From: Thiosocius sp963808165
GTDB lineage: Bacteria; Pseudomonadota; Gammaproteobacteria; Chromatiales; Chromatiaceae
Reading direction: 5' to 3'
Assembly: GCA_963808165.1 (NCBI GenBank)
Contig: CAWEET010000016.1
Coordinates: forward strand, 1 to 64,000
DNA: 64,000 bases
Part shown: one piece after another, positions 1-9,300 of the stretch
How positions within the stretch are numbered: the first letter of the stretch is position 1
How the letters are laid out: every line of letters starts with the position of its first letter
Made by a program: the position numbers and the translations under genes
The notes under the pieces: generated by a model
Database searches by the model: none
Told to the model about the DNA's origin: nothing
Seen by the model: the letters and a program-made list of their open reading frames with translations, nothing else

Positions 1-363
1 TGCGTTGTGACGTATCGCCAGTGTCTTTGGCGTGATCTCTCCGAACAGCAGAAGGATGGGGATCATTATCAGCAGGTTGAACAGTTTGCTGTCTGCTCCG
101 AGTATCTGGATAACGACGGAGGCAGAAATCACAGACGCCGCGACGTTGACGAACTCGTTGCCGATCAGAATGGTAACAATCAGCCGGCGTGGCTCACTCA
201 GCATGCGTTCTATGAGTTCCACACGGGGGTTGTCATTGCGACGCATCTGCTCGATCTGAAGCCTGCCCAGAGAGAACAGGCTGGTCTCGGAGCTAGAGAA
301 GAAGCCCGAGAGCCCGATGAGGACAACAAAGATAGCAATTTCAATCCAGAGGGTAAGGTCCAT
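1..363 (-). CDS. CNNM/DUF21-family membrane protein (CorC/HlyC-like), 3' end outside window
   Basis: The 121 residues visible are the N-terminal transmembrane DUF21 (CNNM) domain of a CorC/HlyC-type protein, a family linked to Mg2+/Co2+ efflux. The first helix begins at about residue 5 and runs into the family signature SGFFSSSETSLFSL. It is followed by NEFVNVAAS and, near the window edge, by the conserved FGEITPKTLA. The start is ATG at 363, and no stop is reached before base 1, so the cytoplasmic CBS pair and CorC_HlyC domain would lie outside. The family call is firm; the transported ion is not known. Confidence 0.85.
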   Translation of the reverse strand, partial: MDLTLWIEIAIFVVLIGLSGFFSSSETSLFSLGRLQIEQMRRNDNPRVELIERMLSEPRRLIVTILIGNEFVNVAASVISASVVIQILGADSKLFNLLIMIPILLLFGEITPKTLAIRHNA

Positions 364-590
364 GTTCTGTCATGCCTCAGTCGAAGATCTGTGAAGTAGT
401 GAAGAAGGCCCGCCCCGCTCCGTCCTTCTGGAGAGGCTGCGCGATCTACCTGTCGGTCCTGGACTACAATTTGTACCCGGGGATGAGGTCATAACGCAAT
501 TCGGCTCCCCGGTCGTGACGCTCCCACAAGGCCTTTCGGAGTTCACTCGGGGCTGGCGGGATGAGACGTTTCGAACGCGCGATTATAAGT

Positions 591-1550
591 GCTACCGACG
601 TTAAAATTGCCGCAATTCTGATTCCACCATTCTAGTATCGAGTTGAATGCCAGCGGGGTTGTCATGATTATGAGATTTCCTACTACTTGGTTGGTCCCGG
701 CGGCAACCGCCGCGTGGGCAGTATGGACATGGGCGCATGAACAGTCTCTCGAGCGAGACAAGGAGCGTGCCAGGGTTACAGCGCTTTACGTCAATCCCTT
801 TCTCTCGGCATGCGAGGATCTGCAGAGCAGGATATACAAGATTATTGAGCTGGAAGGCCTGACCAAGCTTCGGGAGCGTTATCCGGATGGGGCATACGCC
901 GAAGAGACACTTTATCTTATCGTCCGATTTTTCGGCTGGCTGGCGGCCGTCGGCCGCTACGGTCCCTATACCCAGGATGCTGTGATGATTAAGTACTCAG
1001 CTGCGATACGCCGGGCGTTTGCGACCTCGAGTAAAGACCGCGAGGTTGGACCGTTCAACTTTTTCCCCGCCGAACAGAAAGCACTTGGCAAGATGGTCAT
1101 GCACAGCTTGGAAGGGGAGTACGGCCACGAAATGGATACAATATCCTATTACGAATTCAGGGACGTCATTCAATCGCCTTATCGCATGCCGGAGAGTTCG
1201 GCCGTCACACAGACTCTCGAAGCGCTGCGCGCGGCAAAGGGTACCGAAGATATAGACGGTTGGGAGCGCCTGGCGGAAGCCCAGAGCCATTTGGTCGATT
1301 TATTGAACTATCTGGAGCGTAAGGAAGGCTACAGCTACTTTCCTGCCAAGCGGGAAAAATGCAGTTACGTCCTCTCGTTGAAGTCCGGTCGACCAGTGCG
1401 CTCAGTCGCTTAGATAGTGGCTGTTATTTCGGTGACTCGGCTGATCTGCGAGGTACGCACCGGGAGACGTCGAAAAACCCGGAATGCTTACCGAACGTTT
1501 TGCTCGACAAGGCTAACAAGGAAAATTTGCGCAAGCATCAAGAGGGGCCG
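591..1550. repeat. Direct repeat, left copy (about 950 bp; partner at 30238-31195)
   Basis: The block contains one whole gene plus about 70 bp upstream and 135 bp downstream. It matches 30238-31195 in the same orientation. Homology fades at both ends: upstream from a shared CTACCGA(C/T)GTTAAAAT, downstream at a shared GAGAGGGGCC-like tail. The coding part is almost identical and the flanks carry scattered substitutions and small indels. Confidence 0.85.
664..1413 (+). CDS. Membrane-anchored protein of unknown function, copy 1
   Basis: A protein of 249 residues if started at ATG 664; an ATG at 670 and a start at 643 are also possible, and no strong Shine-Dalgarno decides between them. An N-terminal hydrophobic segment (about residues 7-25, PTTWLVPAATAAWAVWTW) is followed by a charged helical region and a soluble alpha-helical body rich in aromatic residues. 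I do not recognise a family. The gene is duplicated almost perfectly at 30312-31061; the two differ mainly in the last 20 residues and at a few internal positions. The retained sequence identity suggests either recent duplication or selection on both. Confidence 0.75.
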   Translation: MIMRFPTTWLVPAATAAWAVWTWAHEQSLERDKERARVTALYVNPFLSACEDLQSRIYKIIELEGLTKLRERYPDGAYAEETLYLIVRFFGWLAAVGRYGPYTQDAVMIKYSAAIRRAFATSSKDREVGPFNFFPAEQKALGKMVMHSLEGEYGHEMDTISYYEFRDVIQSPYRMPESSAVTQTLEALRAAKGTEDIDGWERLAEAQSHLVDLLNYLERKEGYSYFPAKREKCSYVLSLKSGRPVRSVA

Positions 1551-1579
1551 GTGACGTGGTCAAGGATACTGTTACACTC

Positions 1580-1850
1580 CAGTGATGCCGCTTTCTTCGT
1601 CTCCGTCGGTTGCTGTTCATAGTCGTTGGGGCTCAGGTAGCCCAGGTATGAATGCAGACGGTGACTGTTATGTACCCAGGACTGTAATCCAGGATGTCCT
1701 GCTGCGCCTGGTGGCGGGACTGGTAGTACCGCTACCGCACGCGCTCCTGTTTCAGGTTGCCGAAGAAACTCTCCACGACAGCGCTTCAGCAGTCGCTTCC
1801 ATGGGGTATTTGCGCCAAACAGCAAATACCGTGCGCGCGTGACACCGGCC
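1580..1850 (-). pseudogene. IS3-family transposase (OrfB) C-terminal relic
   Basis: Read on the minus strand, one frame gives AVVESFFGNLKQERVR, a stop, then RYYQSRHQAQQDILDY. A second frame carries HRLHSYLGYLSPNDYEQ. These are the end of an IS3 OrfB integrase core, including the catalytic Glu region and the usual HS.LGYLSP ending. In-frame stops and a frameshift make it dead. Only the last third of the gene remains. Confidence 0.7.
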
Positions 1851-1985
1851 AAGCGGGGTACGAAGGTGAGCGTGGCACGACCGCGGATCTAGATGAACCG
1901 ACACCGGCGGAACACCGCGCCGCGATGACCTGGGCGCAGCGCCTCAAGCCGGTGTCTTCCAAGACCCGGGTGTTCAGTTTATCCT
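1843..1985 (+). pseudogene. IS91-like transposase C-terminal relic (copy A)
   Basis: The reading TPAKRGTK followed, after a frameshift, by PTPAEHRAAMTWAQRLK matches the C-terminal tail common in IS91-type transposases (…EHRAAMTWAQRLKRVF…). A related but differently decayed fragment lies at 26387-26605, at the other end of the island. It directly abuts the IS3 relic. Confidence 0.55.
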
Positions 1986-2057
1986 TGACCGCATTAGTTC
2001 CAGGGTATTTGGCGGGCTTTGCCCCAATGCCTGCCAGCCAACGAGGCCATTAGGACC

Positions 2058-2687
2058 ATGCGGACGATCTGCCTACTTGCGCAGAAAGGTGGAACAGGGA
2101 AGACGACCCTGTGTCTCCATCTTGCGGTGCTGGCCAATGAACTGGGTCGGGATGCTGTGATCCTCGATATCGATCCGCAGGGGAGTTCGAGTTCCTGGCG
2201 ACGACGGCGGCAACTCGAAAGCCCGGGGGTCGAGCGCTGCACCGCAGAAGATCTGGAAAAGAAGCTGAGCGATCTGGCGGCGCAGGGCAGGGATTTGGTG
2301 TTGCTTGATACCGCGCCCCACAGCAGCCATGACGCAGCAACCGCGGTCATGCTGGCTGATCTGGTACTCATCGCAAGTCGTCCCGCGATCCTCGATCTGG
2401 AGGCGATCGGTGAATCAGTGAAGATCGTCAAACGGCAGGACGCGCGCGGCGCAGTGGTCTTGAATGCGTGCCCGCCGCCCAAAACCTTTGGTGAAACCGC
2501 TATCGTCAAGGAGGCGCGGGAGGCCGTTGCAGCCTATGGTCTGCCGGTGTCGCCGGTGAGCGTTTCGCAGAGGGCAGCGTTCAGTCACGCCTTAATCGAC
2601 GGGCATGCTGTCACCGAGTTTGAGAGCAAGGGCAAAGCGGCTGCGGAAATCCGAAGCCTTTGGGATTGGATAGACACTCAATGGTAG
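2058..2687 (+). CDS. ParA-family ATPase, orphan (no ParB)
   Basis: A 209-residue Walker-type ATPase of the ParA/MinD superfamily. The deviant Walker A motif KGGTGKTT is at residues 9-16, the second motif DIDPQGS (about 49-55) and Walker B LVLLDTAPH (about 93-101) follow in the usual order. The size is that of small plasmid or type Ib ParAs, which lack an N-terminal HTH. Such ATPases position DNA, carboxysomes, chemoreceptor arrays or storage granules. ATG 2058 is chosen because the P-loop then starts at the typical distance; a TTG at 2019 would add 13 residues. The next gene begins 7 nt after the stop, so the two are likely co-transcribed, and no parB or parS-like array is visible. Confidence 0.88.
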   Translation: MRTICLLAQKGGTGKTTLCLHLAVLANELGRDAVILDIDPQGSSSSWRRRRQLESPGVERCTAEDLEKKLSDLAAQGRDLVLLDTAPHSSHDAATAVMLADLVLIASRPAILDLEAIGESVKIVKRQDARGAVVLNACPPPKTFGETAIVKEAREAVAAYGLPVSPVSVSQRAAFSHALIDGHAVTEFESKGKAAAEIRSLWDWIDTQW

Positions 2688-2694
2688 CCAGAAT

Positions 2695-3201
2695 ATGAGC
2701 AAGCGCGCACGTATAACCCTGAATCTCGACCCGGAACCGGAGTCAGAGGCGGCGATGACAGCGAAGCCTGATGGGGTGCCAAAGTCCGAGTCGATAGCGA
2801 AGGCGGCCGCGGAAGTAAAACCAAAGGCCAAGGCCAAGGCCAAATCTGAACCGCAGCCAGCCGGGGCTCGAGCCGCGAAATCAGAGCCAAAGTCCACATC
2901 TGAATCGAAGCCGATCAATACCGCGGCAGCAGAATCTAAGCCCAAACCCGACCCGATTTCCGAACCGGCGGGTGTGGCGGCCGCAAAACCAGAGCCCAAA
3001 CCCGAACCGCTGGGTCGAACAAGGGCGGGTTGGTCGCCGGGTGAGGCAAGAATTCAGTCTGAGGCTCCAACTGCGGCACAGCCTCATTTCGAACCGGCTG
3101 CCGCCGCGGGAGGCGGACTCAAGCTCGGTACTGTCATCAAGGTGGCTATGGTTGGGCTGGTCGTTGTCTCCGCCATTCTTTGGCTGAAGAGAAAACCCTG
3201 A
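2695..3201 (+). CDS. Low-complexity tail-anchored protein, likely ParA partner
   Basis: 168 residues in three parts. A short N-terminal stretch SKRARITLNLDPE resembles the beta strand of ribbon-helix-helix proteins, though no helices follow. A long disordered region (about 20-140) is rich in Lys, Glu, Pro, Ala and Ser, with repeated KPEPKPE-like units. A single C-terminal transmembrane segment (about 145-163) ends in LKRKP. It starts just after the parA stop. The architecture suggests a membrane tether whose charged N-terminus could stimulate or recruit the ParA ATPase; this is inference from position and composition only. Confidence 0.75.
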   Translation: MSKRARITLNLDPEPESEAAMTAKPDGVPKSESIAKAAAEVKPKAKAKAKSEPQPAGARAAKSEPKSTSESKPINTAAAESKPKPDPISEPAGVAAAKPEPKPEPLGRTRAGWSPGEARIQSEAPTAAQPHFEPAAAAGGGLKLGTVIKVAMVGLVVVSAILWLKRKP

Positions 3202-3219
3202 GTAACGACTGCGTGGTCT

Positions 3220-3234
3220 GCCGGCCATGCCGGC
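3220..3234. terminator. Hairpin between convergent genes
   Basis: GCCGGC-CAT-GCCGGC forms a perfect 6-bp stem between the convergent genes ending at 3201 (+) and 3253 (-). There is no T-run on either side, so a terminator role is only suggested by position. Confidence 0.35.
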
Positions 3235-3252
3235 TACTCACTGCCCGCGTGT

Positions 3253-3438
3253 TCAGACTTTGGTCTGGCTTTCATTCACCTCGACTGTTACCTCGTGATC
3301 ATAGGTGCGCGCGTGCGACGGCCTCGCATCGCGTGCCCTCTGCAACTCCTGGATGATCGGTTCCATGCGCCCGAATTCCCTGCCGATAATGAATCCAAGG
3401 GCGAAAAGGCCAGCGCCTGCGATGAGTCTTGAAAACAT
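3253..3438 (-). CDS. Small single-span membrane protein
   Basis: 61 residues. The N-terminal transmembrane helix (about 4-20) carries GLFALGFIIGREFG; the rest is a hydrophilic tail ending in Thr-Lys-Val. Similar in plan to the 58-residue protein at 18674-18850 (G..F..GY.LGR), which may be a distant relative. It begins 4 nt after the stop of the upstream minus-strand gene, with GAAGG as possible ribosome-binding site, so the pair forms an operon. Function unknown. Confidence 0.65.
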   Translation of the reverse strand: MFSRLIAGAGLFALGFIIGREFGRMEPIIQELQRARDARPSHARTYDHEVTVEVNESQTKV

Positions 3439-3442
3439 TCTG

Positions 3443-3721
3443 TTAACAGCCTTCGACCGGGAGGAATTTTTTCCTCATTTCGGCCTCTTCAAAGGTTAGG
3501 TCCCGGAGTAGATCCCTGATCGTATTCGATCCGAACTTTCGTTCCACAGGTCTCTTCCACCGCTTGGGCAACAGGTCTATTGCGTCCTCGGTGGGTTCGG
3601 TAATTTGGTTGCTCAAGCGGGCCGCCAGTGAAAGATGCACCAGGTGCTCATAGGCCCCACCAAGTTGGACCGTCTCCTGGTCAGTCAGCCTGGTGTTCTG
3701 TCCCCGTGTCATCATCATCAC
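3443..3721 (-). CDS. Hypothetical soluble protein
   Basis: 92 residues, mostly helical and charged, with no transmembrane segment or recognised motif. The start region holds four consecutive ATG codons (3721, 3718, 3715, 3712) after an AAGG; I keep the first. The gene is coupled to the small membrane protein at 3253-3438. The run of ATG triplets at the start is unusual and could allow slippage of the initiation site. Confidence 0.55.
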   Translation of the reverse strand: MMMMTRGQNTRLTDQETVQLGGAYEHLVHLSLAARLSNQITEPTEDAIDLLPKRWKRPVERKFGSNTIRDLLRDLTFEEAEMRKKFLPVEGC

Positions 3722-4100
3722 TTACCTTGAAAGGCTCCCCGCTGGCAAAGCCGTCGGCCGCGGGTGACGGACCTTCGGATCTTCACACAGTCTACGACCA
3801 TTGTTTGCGCTTGCATTCAACCGTATGCATCGTGCCCGCCGCGACGATATCGTTCACTCCGATCCTGTTCGAGGTCCTGCTTATGCTATTGGCTTTTCAT
3901 GCGCGCGATTTGAACATCCTACGACATATCGAAACCGAACAATTCACCAAACCTGTTAGTAATTGTCCGGCATCAACATGTGCTGCAGACGCAGAAAAAA
4001 AACCTCTGGGTTCCAACCGTTTCTTTTGGCTTTGTACTAAGCTTTCCAAGTTCCTAATAAGGTTTGGATTTGTTGGCTTACCTGCGAAGAGGAGGATGTT
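3722..4100. other. Intergenic stretch, 379 bp
   Basis: It separates a minus-strand pair from the plus-strand gene at 4101, so it should hold divergent promoters. The middle is AT-richer than its surroundings. I see no RNA gene or repeat in it. Confidence 0.5.
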
Positions 4101-4328
4101 ATGGATCAGTATTCAAAAGACTCATTGGTGGTTTGGGCCGGGACCATTGTGGGCGCAGCGGGTGGATGGCTTGGGTCTTCCCGACTGGCGGCGGCATATG
4201 CTGTCAACCTGGGCCCATGGGGCAAGGTTGCCGGCGGTTTGTTGGGTGCGGTAGCGGGAGCGGTGTTGACGAAAAAAATTGTGAGTGACCGGGAGGCTAT
4301 GCCTCCGATCGAGATAGAGGAGCCCTGA
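4101..4328 (+). CDS. Glycine-rich small membrane protein with NLGPWG motif, paralogue 1
   Basis: 75 residues. Two hydrophobic, Gly/Ala-spaced helices (about 8-27 and 40-58, the second GGLLGAVAGAVL) are joined by a loop with NLGPWGKVAGG, and a short acidic tail follows. The GxxxG pattern suggests helix packing or oligomerisation in the membrane. A paralogue at 12867-13142 shares the N-terminal plan and NLGPWG. The start is secure: AGGAGG lies five bases before ATG 4101. Function unknown. Confidence 0.75.
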   Translation: MDQYSKDSLVVWAGTIVGAAGGWLGSSRLAAAYAVNLGPWGKVAGGLLGAVAGAVLTKKIVSDREAMPPIEIEEP

Positions 4329-4511
4329 CCCGGACTTGGCGAACGCGCGGTTTTGAGCCGCTATCGAGAAGTTCTTAGCCTGGCGACAGTCGCTCAGCAA
4401 CAGAAGCGGTGCTTTCCGTTTGAAACGGGCAGCTCGCCACCAAAAGAAATCGGGAATAACTTCAAAGAACCATTTTGACACTCGAAACTACTTTTATAAG
4501 GGGGAGTAGCC

Positions 4512-5123
4512 ATGAAATCCGATAAAAAGAAAGCGACCGAAGAGACTACAGAGGACGTGGCTGCCGGGGCCACAGGTGCGATCAAGGGATTCGTCGAGGA
4601 GGTAGAGAATACCAGTTCGTCATTGGCTGCGGAGGTCAAACAGCATTTTGACGACCTGACGGTACGGGTTTCTGATGTCGTCAGCAGCGCGGCCGAGACC
4701 ACCGTGTCGATGGCTGAAAAAGTGACCGTAAAGGACCCAGCGGACTTGATCAGGGGGTTGCTGGAAGAGATAAAACAGGCGAGTGAGGTATCCATCAAGG
4801 TGATCGGAGATCGCTTCGATGAGTTGGTCAACCGAGGCAAGAGCACGACCGACGAAACGCCGAAGAAAAAGGCTGAAAAGAAGAGTGCCAAGAAGAAGGC
4901 AGCCAAGAAAGCGGCTGCGAAGAAAGCGGCTGCGAAGAAAGCGTCGGCTAAAAAGAAGGTGGGCAAGAAGGCCGCAAGCAAAAAGAAAGCAGTTGCCAAG
5001 AAGACGGTAGCCAAGAAATCCAAGACCAAGAAAAGTCCGCTTGCCAAGAAGACCGCGACAAGGAAGAAAACTGTAGCCAGGAAGAAGGCCGCCAGTAAGA
5101 AAAAAGCCACCACCAAAAAATAG
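4512..5123 (+). CDS. Phasin-like protein with histone-H1-like Lys/Ala tail
   Basis: 203 residues in two parts. Residues 1 to about 115 form an acidic amphipathic helical domain reminiscent of phasins. From about 118 to the end the sequence is Lys/Ala repeats (KKAAKKAAAKKA type) as in histone-H1-like proteins and in the DNA-binding half of PhaF. PhaF-type proteins coat polyhydroxyalkanoate granules and tie them to the nucleoid for segregation, which would suit the ParA and the two PHA-granule-region proteins nearby. ATG 4512 follows GGGGGAG at good spacing. The phasin assignment of the N-terminal half is by character, not by a diagnostic motif. Confidence 0.65.
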   Translation: MKSDKKKATEETTEDVAAGATGAIKGFVEEVENTSSSLAAEVKQHFDDLTVRVSDVVSSAAETTVSMAEKVTVKDPADLIRGLLEEIKQASEVSIKVIGDRFDELVNRGKSTTDETPKKKAEKKSAKKKAAKKAAAKKAAAKKASAKKKVGKKAASKKKAVAKKTVAKKSKTKKSPLAKKTATRKKTVARKKAASKKKATTKK

Positions 5124-5193
5124 CAAAGCGCTTTTTCGCAGTAGCTTGTGACTGAAAACGAGATGGCGATGGGTCATCTCGTGGGGGACTGTG

Positions 5194-6051
5194 ATGCATC
5201 CAGTGATGATTGTCATTCCGGCGGCGGTTCTGATTCTCGGTCCCAGCGCGTGGGTGAAGCATCTATTGAAAAAGCACGATAAAAAGGAATTGGATCTTCC
5301 TGTAACAGCAGGAAAATTTGCACGTGAGATTCTCGATCGGCAGGGCTTACAACTGGTGAGAGTCGAAAGCACCGATATTGGTGACCACTACGATCAGCAG
5401 GCCAAAGCAGTGCGTTTGGCGCGCAGCAGGTTTGATCGCAAATCGCTTACGGCGCTCACCACGACGGCGCACGAGGTTGCGCATGCGTTGCAGGACGCAT
5501 CAGGTTATCCGCCGTTTGTCTGGAGAACCCACCTGGCCAAGGTGGCCCAGGTGGCTGGGCAGCTTGGCGTCATCATGCTGGTGACGGTACCGATGTTGTC
5601 CATGACCACCCATCGGCCATTCCCCCTTCGCGCGTTGGGTACAGCGGTATTCGGCATCATGGGCACCGGGCTGGTCGCGCAACTGGCAGCCCTTCCTTCT
5701 GAGTTTGATGCCAGCTTCAATCGGGCAATACCCCTGCTTCGGGAGAGTTACGTCGGAGAAGCAGATATCGGAGACGCACGCATCATCCTGGTCGCCTGTT
5801 CGATGACCTATGTCGCTGCGTCCATGATCTCGCTGCTGAATTTCTGGCCCTGGTTTATCCGTGGTGCATTGGCTTCACCTGCCATGAACGAGGAAGGCAG
5901 GGGGCCACAGTCGGCGAGCGCCAAGCCGGCGCGTCCACGCCCGGCGCGACCGCGGAAAGCTGCTGGCAACAGGAGCGCGATGGAACCTATCGTCAGGCAG
6001 CTGGGAAAACCGTTGATACGAAGCTGGCTGCAGCTGCGTCAGGCCTTCTGA
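5194..6051 (+). CDS. YugP-type neutral zinc metallopeptidase, membrane-bound
   Basis: About 285 residues. Residues 1-20 form an N-terminal membrane segment. The zincin motif AHEVAHALQ (His93, Glu94, His97) is followed by two more hydrophobic helices, and the third ligand lies in LPSEFDAS (about residue 171). This order is that of the Zn_peptidase_2 (PF04298, YugP) family. Compared with the family it has an extra C-terminal arm of about 60 residues rich in Pro, Arg and Ala, perhaps for binding nucleic acid or a partner. GTG 5191 directly precedes ATG 5194; the GGGGGA at 5183 fits either. Substrate unknown. Confidence 0.82.
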   Translation: MHPVMIVIPAAVLILGPSAWVKHLLKKHDKKELDLPVTAGKFAREILDRQGLQLVRVESTDIGDHYDQQAKAVRLARSRFDRKSLTALTTTAHEVAHALQDASGYPPFVWRTHLAKVAQVAGQLGVIMLVTVPMLSMTTHRPFPLRALGTAVFGIMGTGLVAQLAALPSEFDASFNRAIPLLRESYVGEADIGDARIILVACSMTYVAASMISLLNFWPWFIRGALASPAMNEEGRGPQSASAKPARPRPARPRKAAGNRSAMEPIVRQLGKPLIRSWLQLRQAF

Positions 6052-6370
6052 TCGAGCGACGGCCATTGCGTACGCCTTTGGTGGCAAGGCTTGCAGGAAT
6101 GATCGGCGCGTAGATAGTGCGAAGGTTTTGCTTTCTTTGATTTGTCACGTAACGGTCATAAATCTGAAGTGGTGTAATTTGAACGGTATTTGCCGTAGCC
6201 TTCGGGAAGGCCGGCTATTCGACCGCGCTTTTGCCCCGGCATCTAGTGGGCGCAGCGAGGGGGGACGGAATAGTGAGGGGACGGCATTACCAAACAGCTC
6301 GGCGGCGAAACCACAAGCTGCATCCCCGAGCTCTAAATCACGCAGCAATAGCGATAACGAACGATACCTA
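6052..6370. other. Intergenic / leader region upstream of the P-type ATPase, 319 bp
   Basis: The frame of the ATPase stays open upstream to 6128, but this part is rich in Ser and Arg without conserved character, so it is taken as leader. No clear ribosome-binding site or known RNA is visible. Confidence 0.4.
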
Positions 6371-9300
6371 ATGAATGACTCAAACTCGCAGGCGCAATCT
6401 TCACGCGGACTTGTCAAACCGGTGCACATCCAGAATCGTGGGCGTGTACGGCTGGATGTTCCAGGACTGTACCGCTCACCCAAGCTGAAGCAACGCATCG
6501 AGCAGCGATTGGGCGCGGTCGAAGGCATCCATTCGGTGGAGGCGAATATCCTCACGGGGCGTTTGTTGCTGAAGCATGGTCCGGACAAGTCGCTCGGCGA
6601 GATCATTCGCCTCGTCGAGTCTGAGCTCGACTTGAGGAAGACAAACAGAACAAACAGCTCTCCCAGGAAAGCCGCACCAGACCCCCTGAAGACTGCGGTG
6701 AAGTCGGCGCTTGGCGGTCTTTCCGAGATCCTGACGGGTGGACTTGGCAGTCAGGCACCTGCGCCCGCCTTTGGGGCCACCGCTGGGCTCACCAGTCCCG
6801 CGAGTAGCGGCAAAATTACGCAGGAGTCGCGAGCCTGGCACGTCATGTCACCGGATCAGGTGCTTGAGCACTTGGCGGTCTCAATCAAGCAGGGGCTGAG
6901 TTCCGATGAGGCCAGCGTGCGTCTGGGGCGTTATGGAGAAAACAGCCTCGCCGCTGGCGAGAAACGCTCGGATCTGTCGATCTTCATCGATCAGTTCCTC
7001 AATGCGCCGGTGGCTTTGCTCGGTGCCTCTGCGGTCATTTCTGTTCTGACCGGAGGCAAGGTCGATGCTGCCGTAATAATGGGCGTCGTATTGATCAACG
7101 GCACGATCGGGTTCGTGACCGAGCGCCAGTCGGAAAAGGCGATCGCGTCATTGGCCAAGACGGGTGTCCGCGAGGTCGCGGTGCTGCGCGATGGCGAGAG
7201 CAAGAATATCGCTGTTGAGTCTATCGTCCCCGGGGATATCCTGCTTCTGGTGCCCGGCACCTATATCGCCGCCGATGTCAGGCTGCTGCAGACCCACCGG
7301 CTCTCGGTAGACGAATCGGCGCTGACCGGGGAGAGTCTCCCGGTATCGAAGGTTCATGAATTTGTCGGTGCCGAGGAAACGGCGCTGGGCGACCGGGTCA
7401 ACATGGCGTACATGGGCACGCACGTGACCGGTGGCAGCGGTGAGGGTATCGTCATTGGAACGGCCGAGGCGACCGAGCTGGGTAAGATCCAGACCATGGT
7501 CGGCGAGGCCGAGGCCCCGCAGACGCCGATGGAGCGCCAACTGGAGAACTTGGGTACCCAGATGGTCTACATCAGCGCCGGGGTCTGTGTCGTCGTCGCC
7601 GGCATCGGTATTTTGCGCGGATTCGGTTGGCTCGAGATGCTCAAGTCCGGGGTCTCCCTGGCCGTGGCTGCGGTACCCGAGGGTCTGCCGGCGGTGGCCA
7701 CCACCACGCTGGCCATGGGTATCGGCAACATGCGCAAGCACAATGTCTCGGTCCGGCATCTCGATGCCGTGGAGACCCTGGGATCGGTCCAGGTTTTCTG
7801 CATGGACAAGACGGGTACGCTGACCATGAATCGCATGGCGGTGGTGGCTGTGCACAGCGGAGAGCAGCCCTTCGATGTGATCGATACCCATTTCCAGGCG
7901 GGTGGGGAGGAAATAGATCCCATGGCCCGCGAAGAGTTGGTGCGGCTGATGCAAGTGGTTTCACTGTGCAGTGAGGTCGAGATCTCCGGGGATCGGGATA
8001 ACCCGCATCTAGAGGGTTCCGCGACGGAGCAGGCGCTGGTGGATATGGCTTTGCATGCCGGCATCGATGTCATGGCTCTGCGCGAGGAGTATCCGAATAA
8101 GCGCACCCGCTATCGAGCAGAGGGTCGTCCCTTCATGAGCTCCCTGCATTCCTACAAAGACGGCAAACATCTTCTGGCCGTCAAAGGTAGTCCGGATGCA
8201 GTACTCGAGATGTGTGATCACCAGATGAAAGACGGGGAGCGCATTCCACTCACGGATGAGGCCCGCGCCGAGATTCTGCAGGAGAATAAGCGCATGGCAG
8301 GGGCAGCCCTGCGTGTACTCGGCGCGGCCTATCGTGAACTCGACAGTGCCAGGATGCCTGCCAAGACGGGTCAGTTGACCTGGCTGGGACTGGCGGGAAT
8401 GGCCGATCCCATGCGCCCCGGTATGGACAGACTCATCAAGATGTACCACCGGGCCGGTATCAAGACGATCATGATCACCGGTGATCAGGCGGCTACCGCC
8501 CAGGCGATCGGTGAGCAATTGGGCTTGAGCGGGGATCAGCCACTTCAGGTGCTGGAATCCACCAAGCTGGATGATATGGACCCTGAGCTGCTGGCGGGCC
8601 TGGCCAAGAATGTACAGGTGTTCGCCCGGGTCAGCCCGGCGCACAAACTCAAGATTGTCCGCGCCTTGCAGGAGGCTGGCTATGTGGTCGCGATGACCGG
8701 TGACGGAATCAATGACGGCCCTGCGCTCAAGGCATCGGATATCGGCGTCGCCATGGGCGAGGGCGGTACCAATGTCGCCAGAGAGGTCTCCGACGTCGTG
8801 CTGGAAGATGACAACCTGCATACCATGAGCGTCGCGGTGCGACAGGGCCGGACCATCTACGGCAACATCCGCAAGATGATCCACTTCATGGTCTCCACCA
8901 ACCTGACGGAGATCGAGGTCATGTTGATCGGGATAGCAGCCGGTTGGGGGCAGCCGATGAACCCGATGCAACTGCTTTGGATCAACCTGGTAACCGACAT
9001 CTTCCCGGGGCTCGCTCTGTCGATGGAGCCGCCGGAGCCCGGCATCATGAGCCGTGACCCGCGCGATCCCAACGAACCTATCATTGCCGGTAATGATCTC
9101 AAGCGGATGATTTTCGAATCCGGCACCATCGGTCTGGGCGTGATGGGGGCTTATTACTTTGGCATGAAACGCTACGGGATCGGCCCGGGTGCCGCCACGC
9201 TGGCTTTCAATACCTTGACGATGAGCGAGTTGGCCCACGCTTACAGTTCCCGTTCGCACTATCGGAACGTATTCGGTGGTATCAAGCTGCCACCAAACAA

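Noticed and set aside
2678..3228. Gly/Ala/Ser-rich minus-strand frames
   Set aside because: Antisense to the low-complexity tail-anchored gene; repeats on one strand create open frames on the other.
4394..5372. Long hydrophobic Phe/Leu-rich minus-strand frames
   Set aside because: They mirror the Lys/Ala tail codons (AAG/GCC read as CTT/GGC); not membrane proteins.
8009..9259. 416-codon minus-strand frame
   Set aside because: Antisense to the P-type ATPase, whose signatures are intact.
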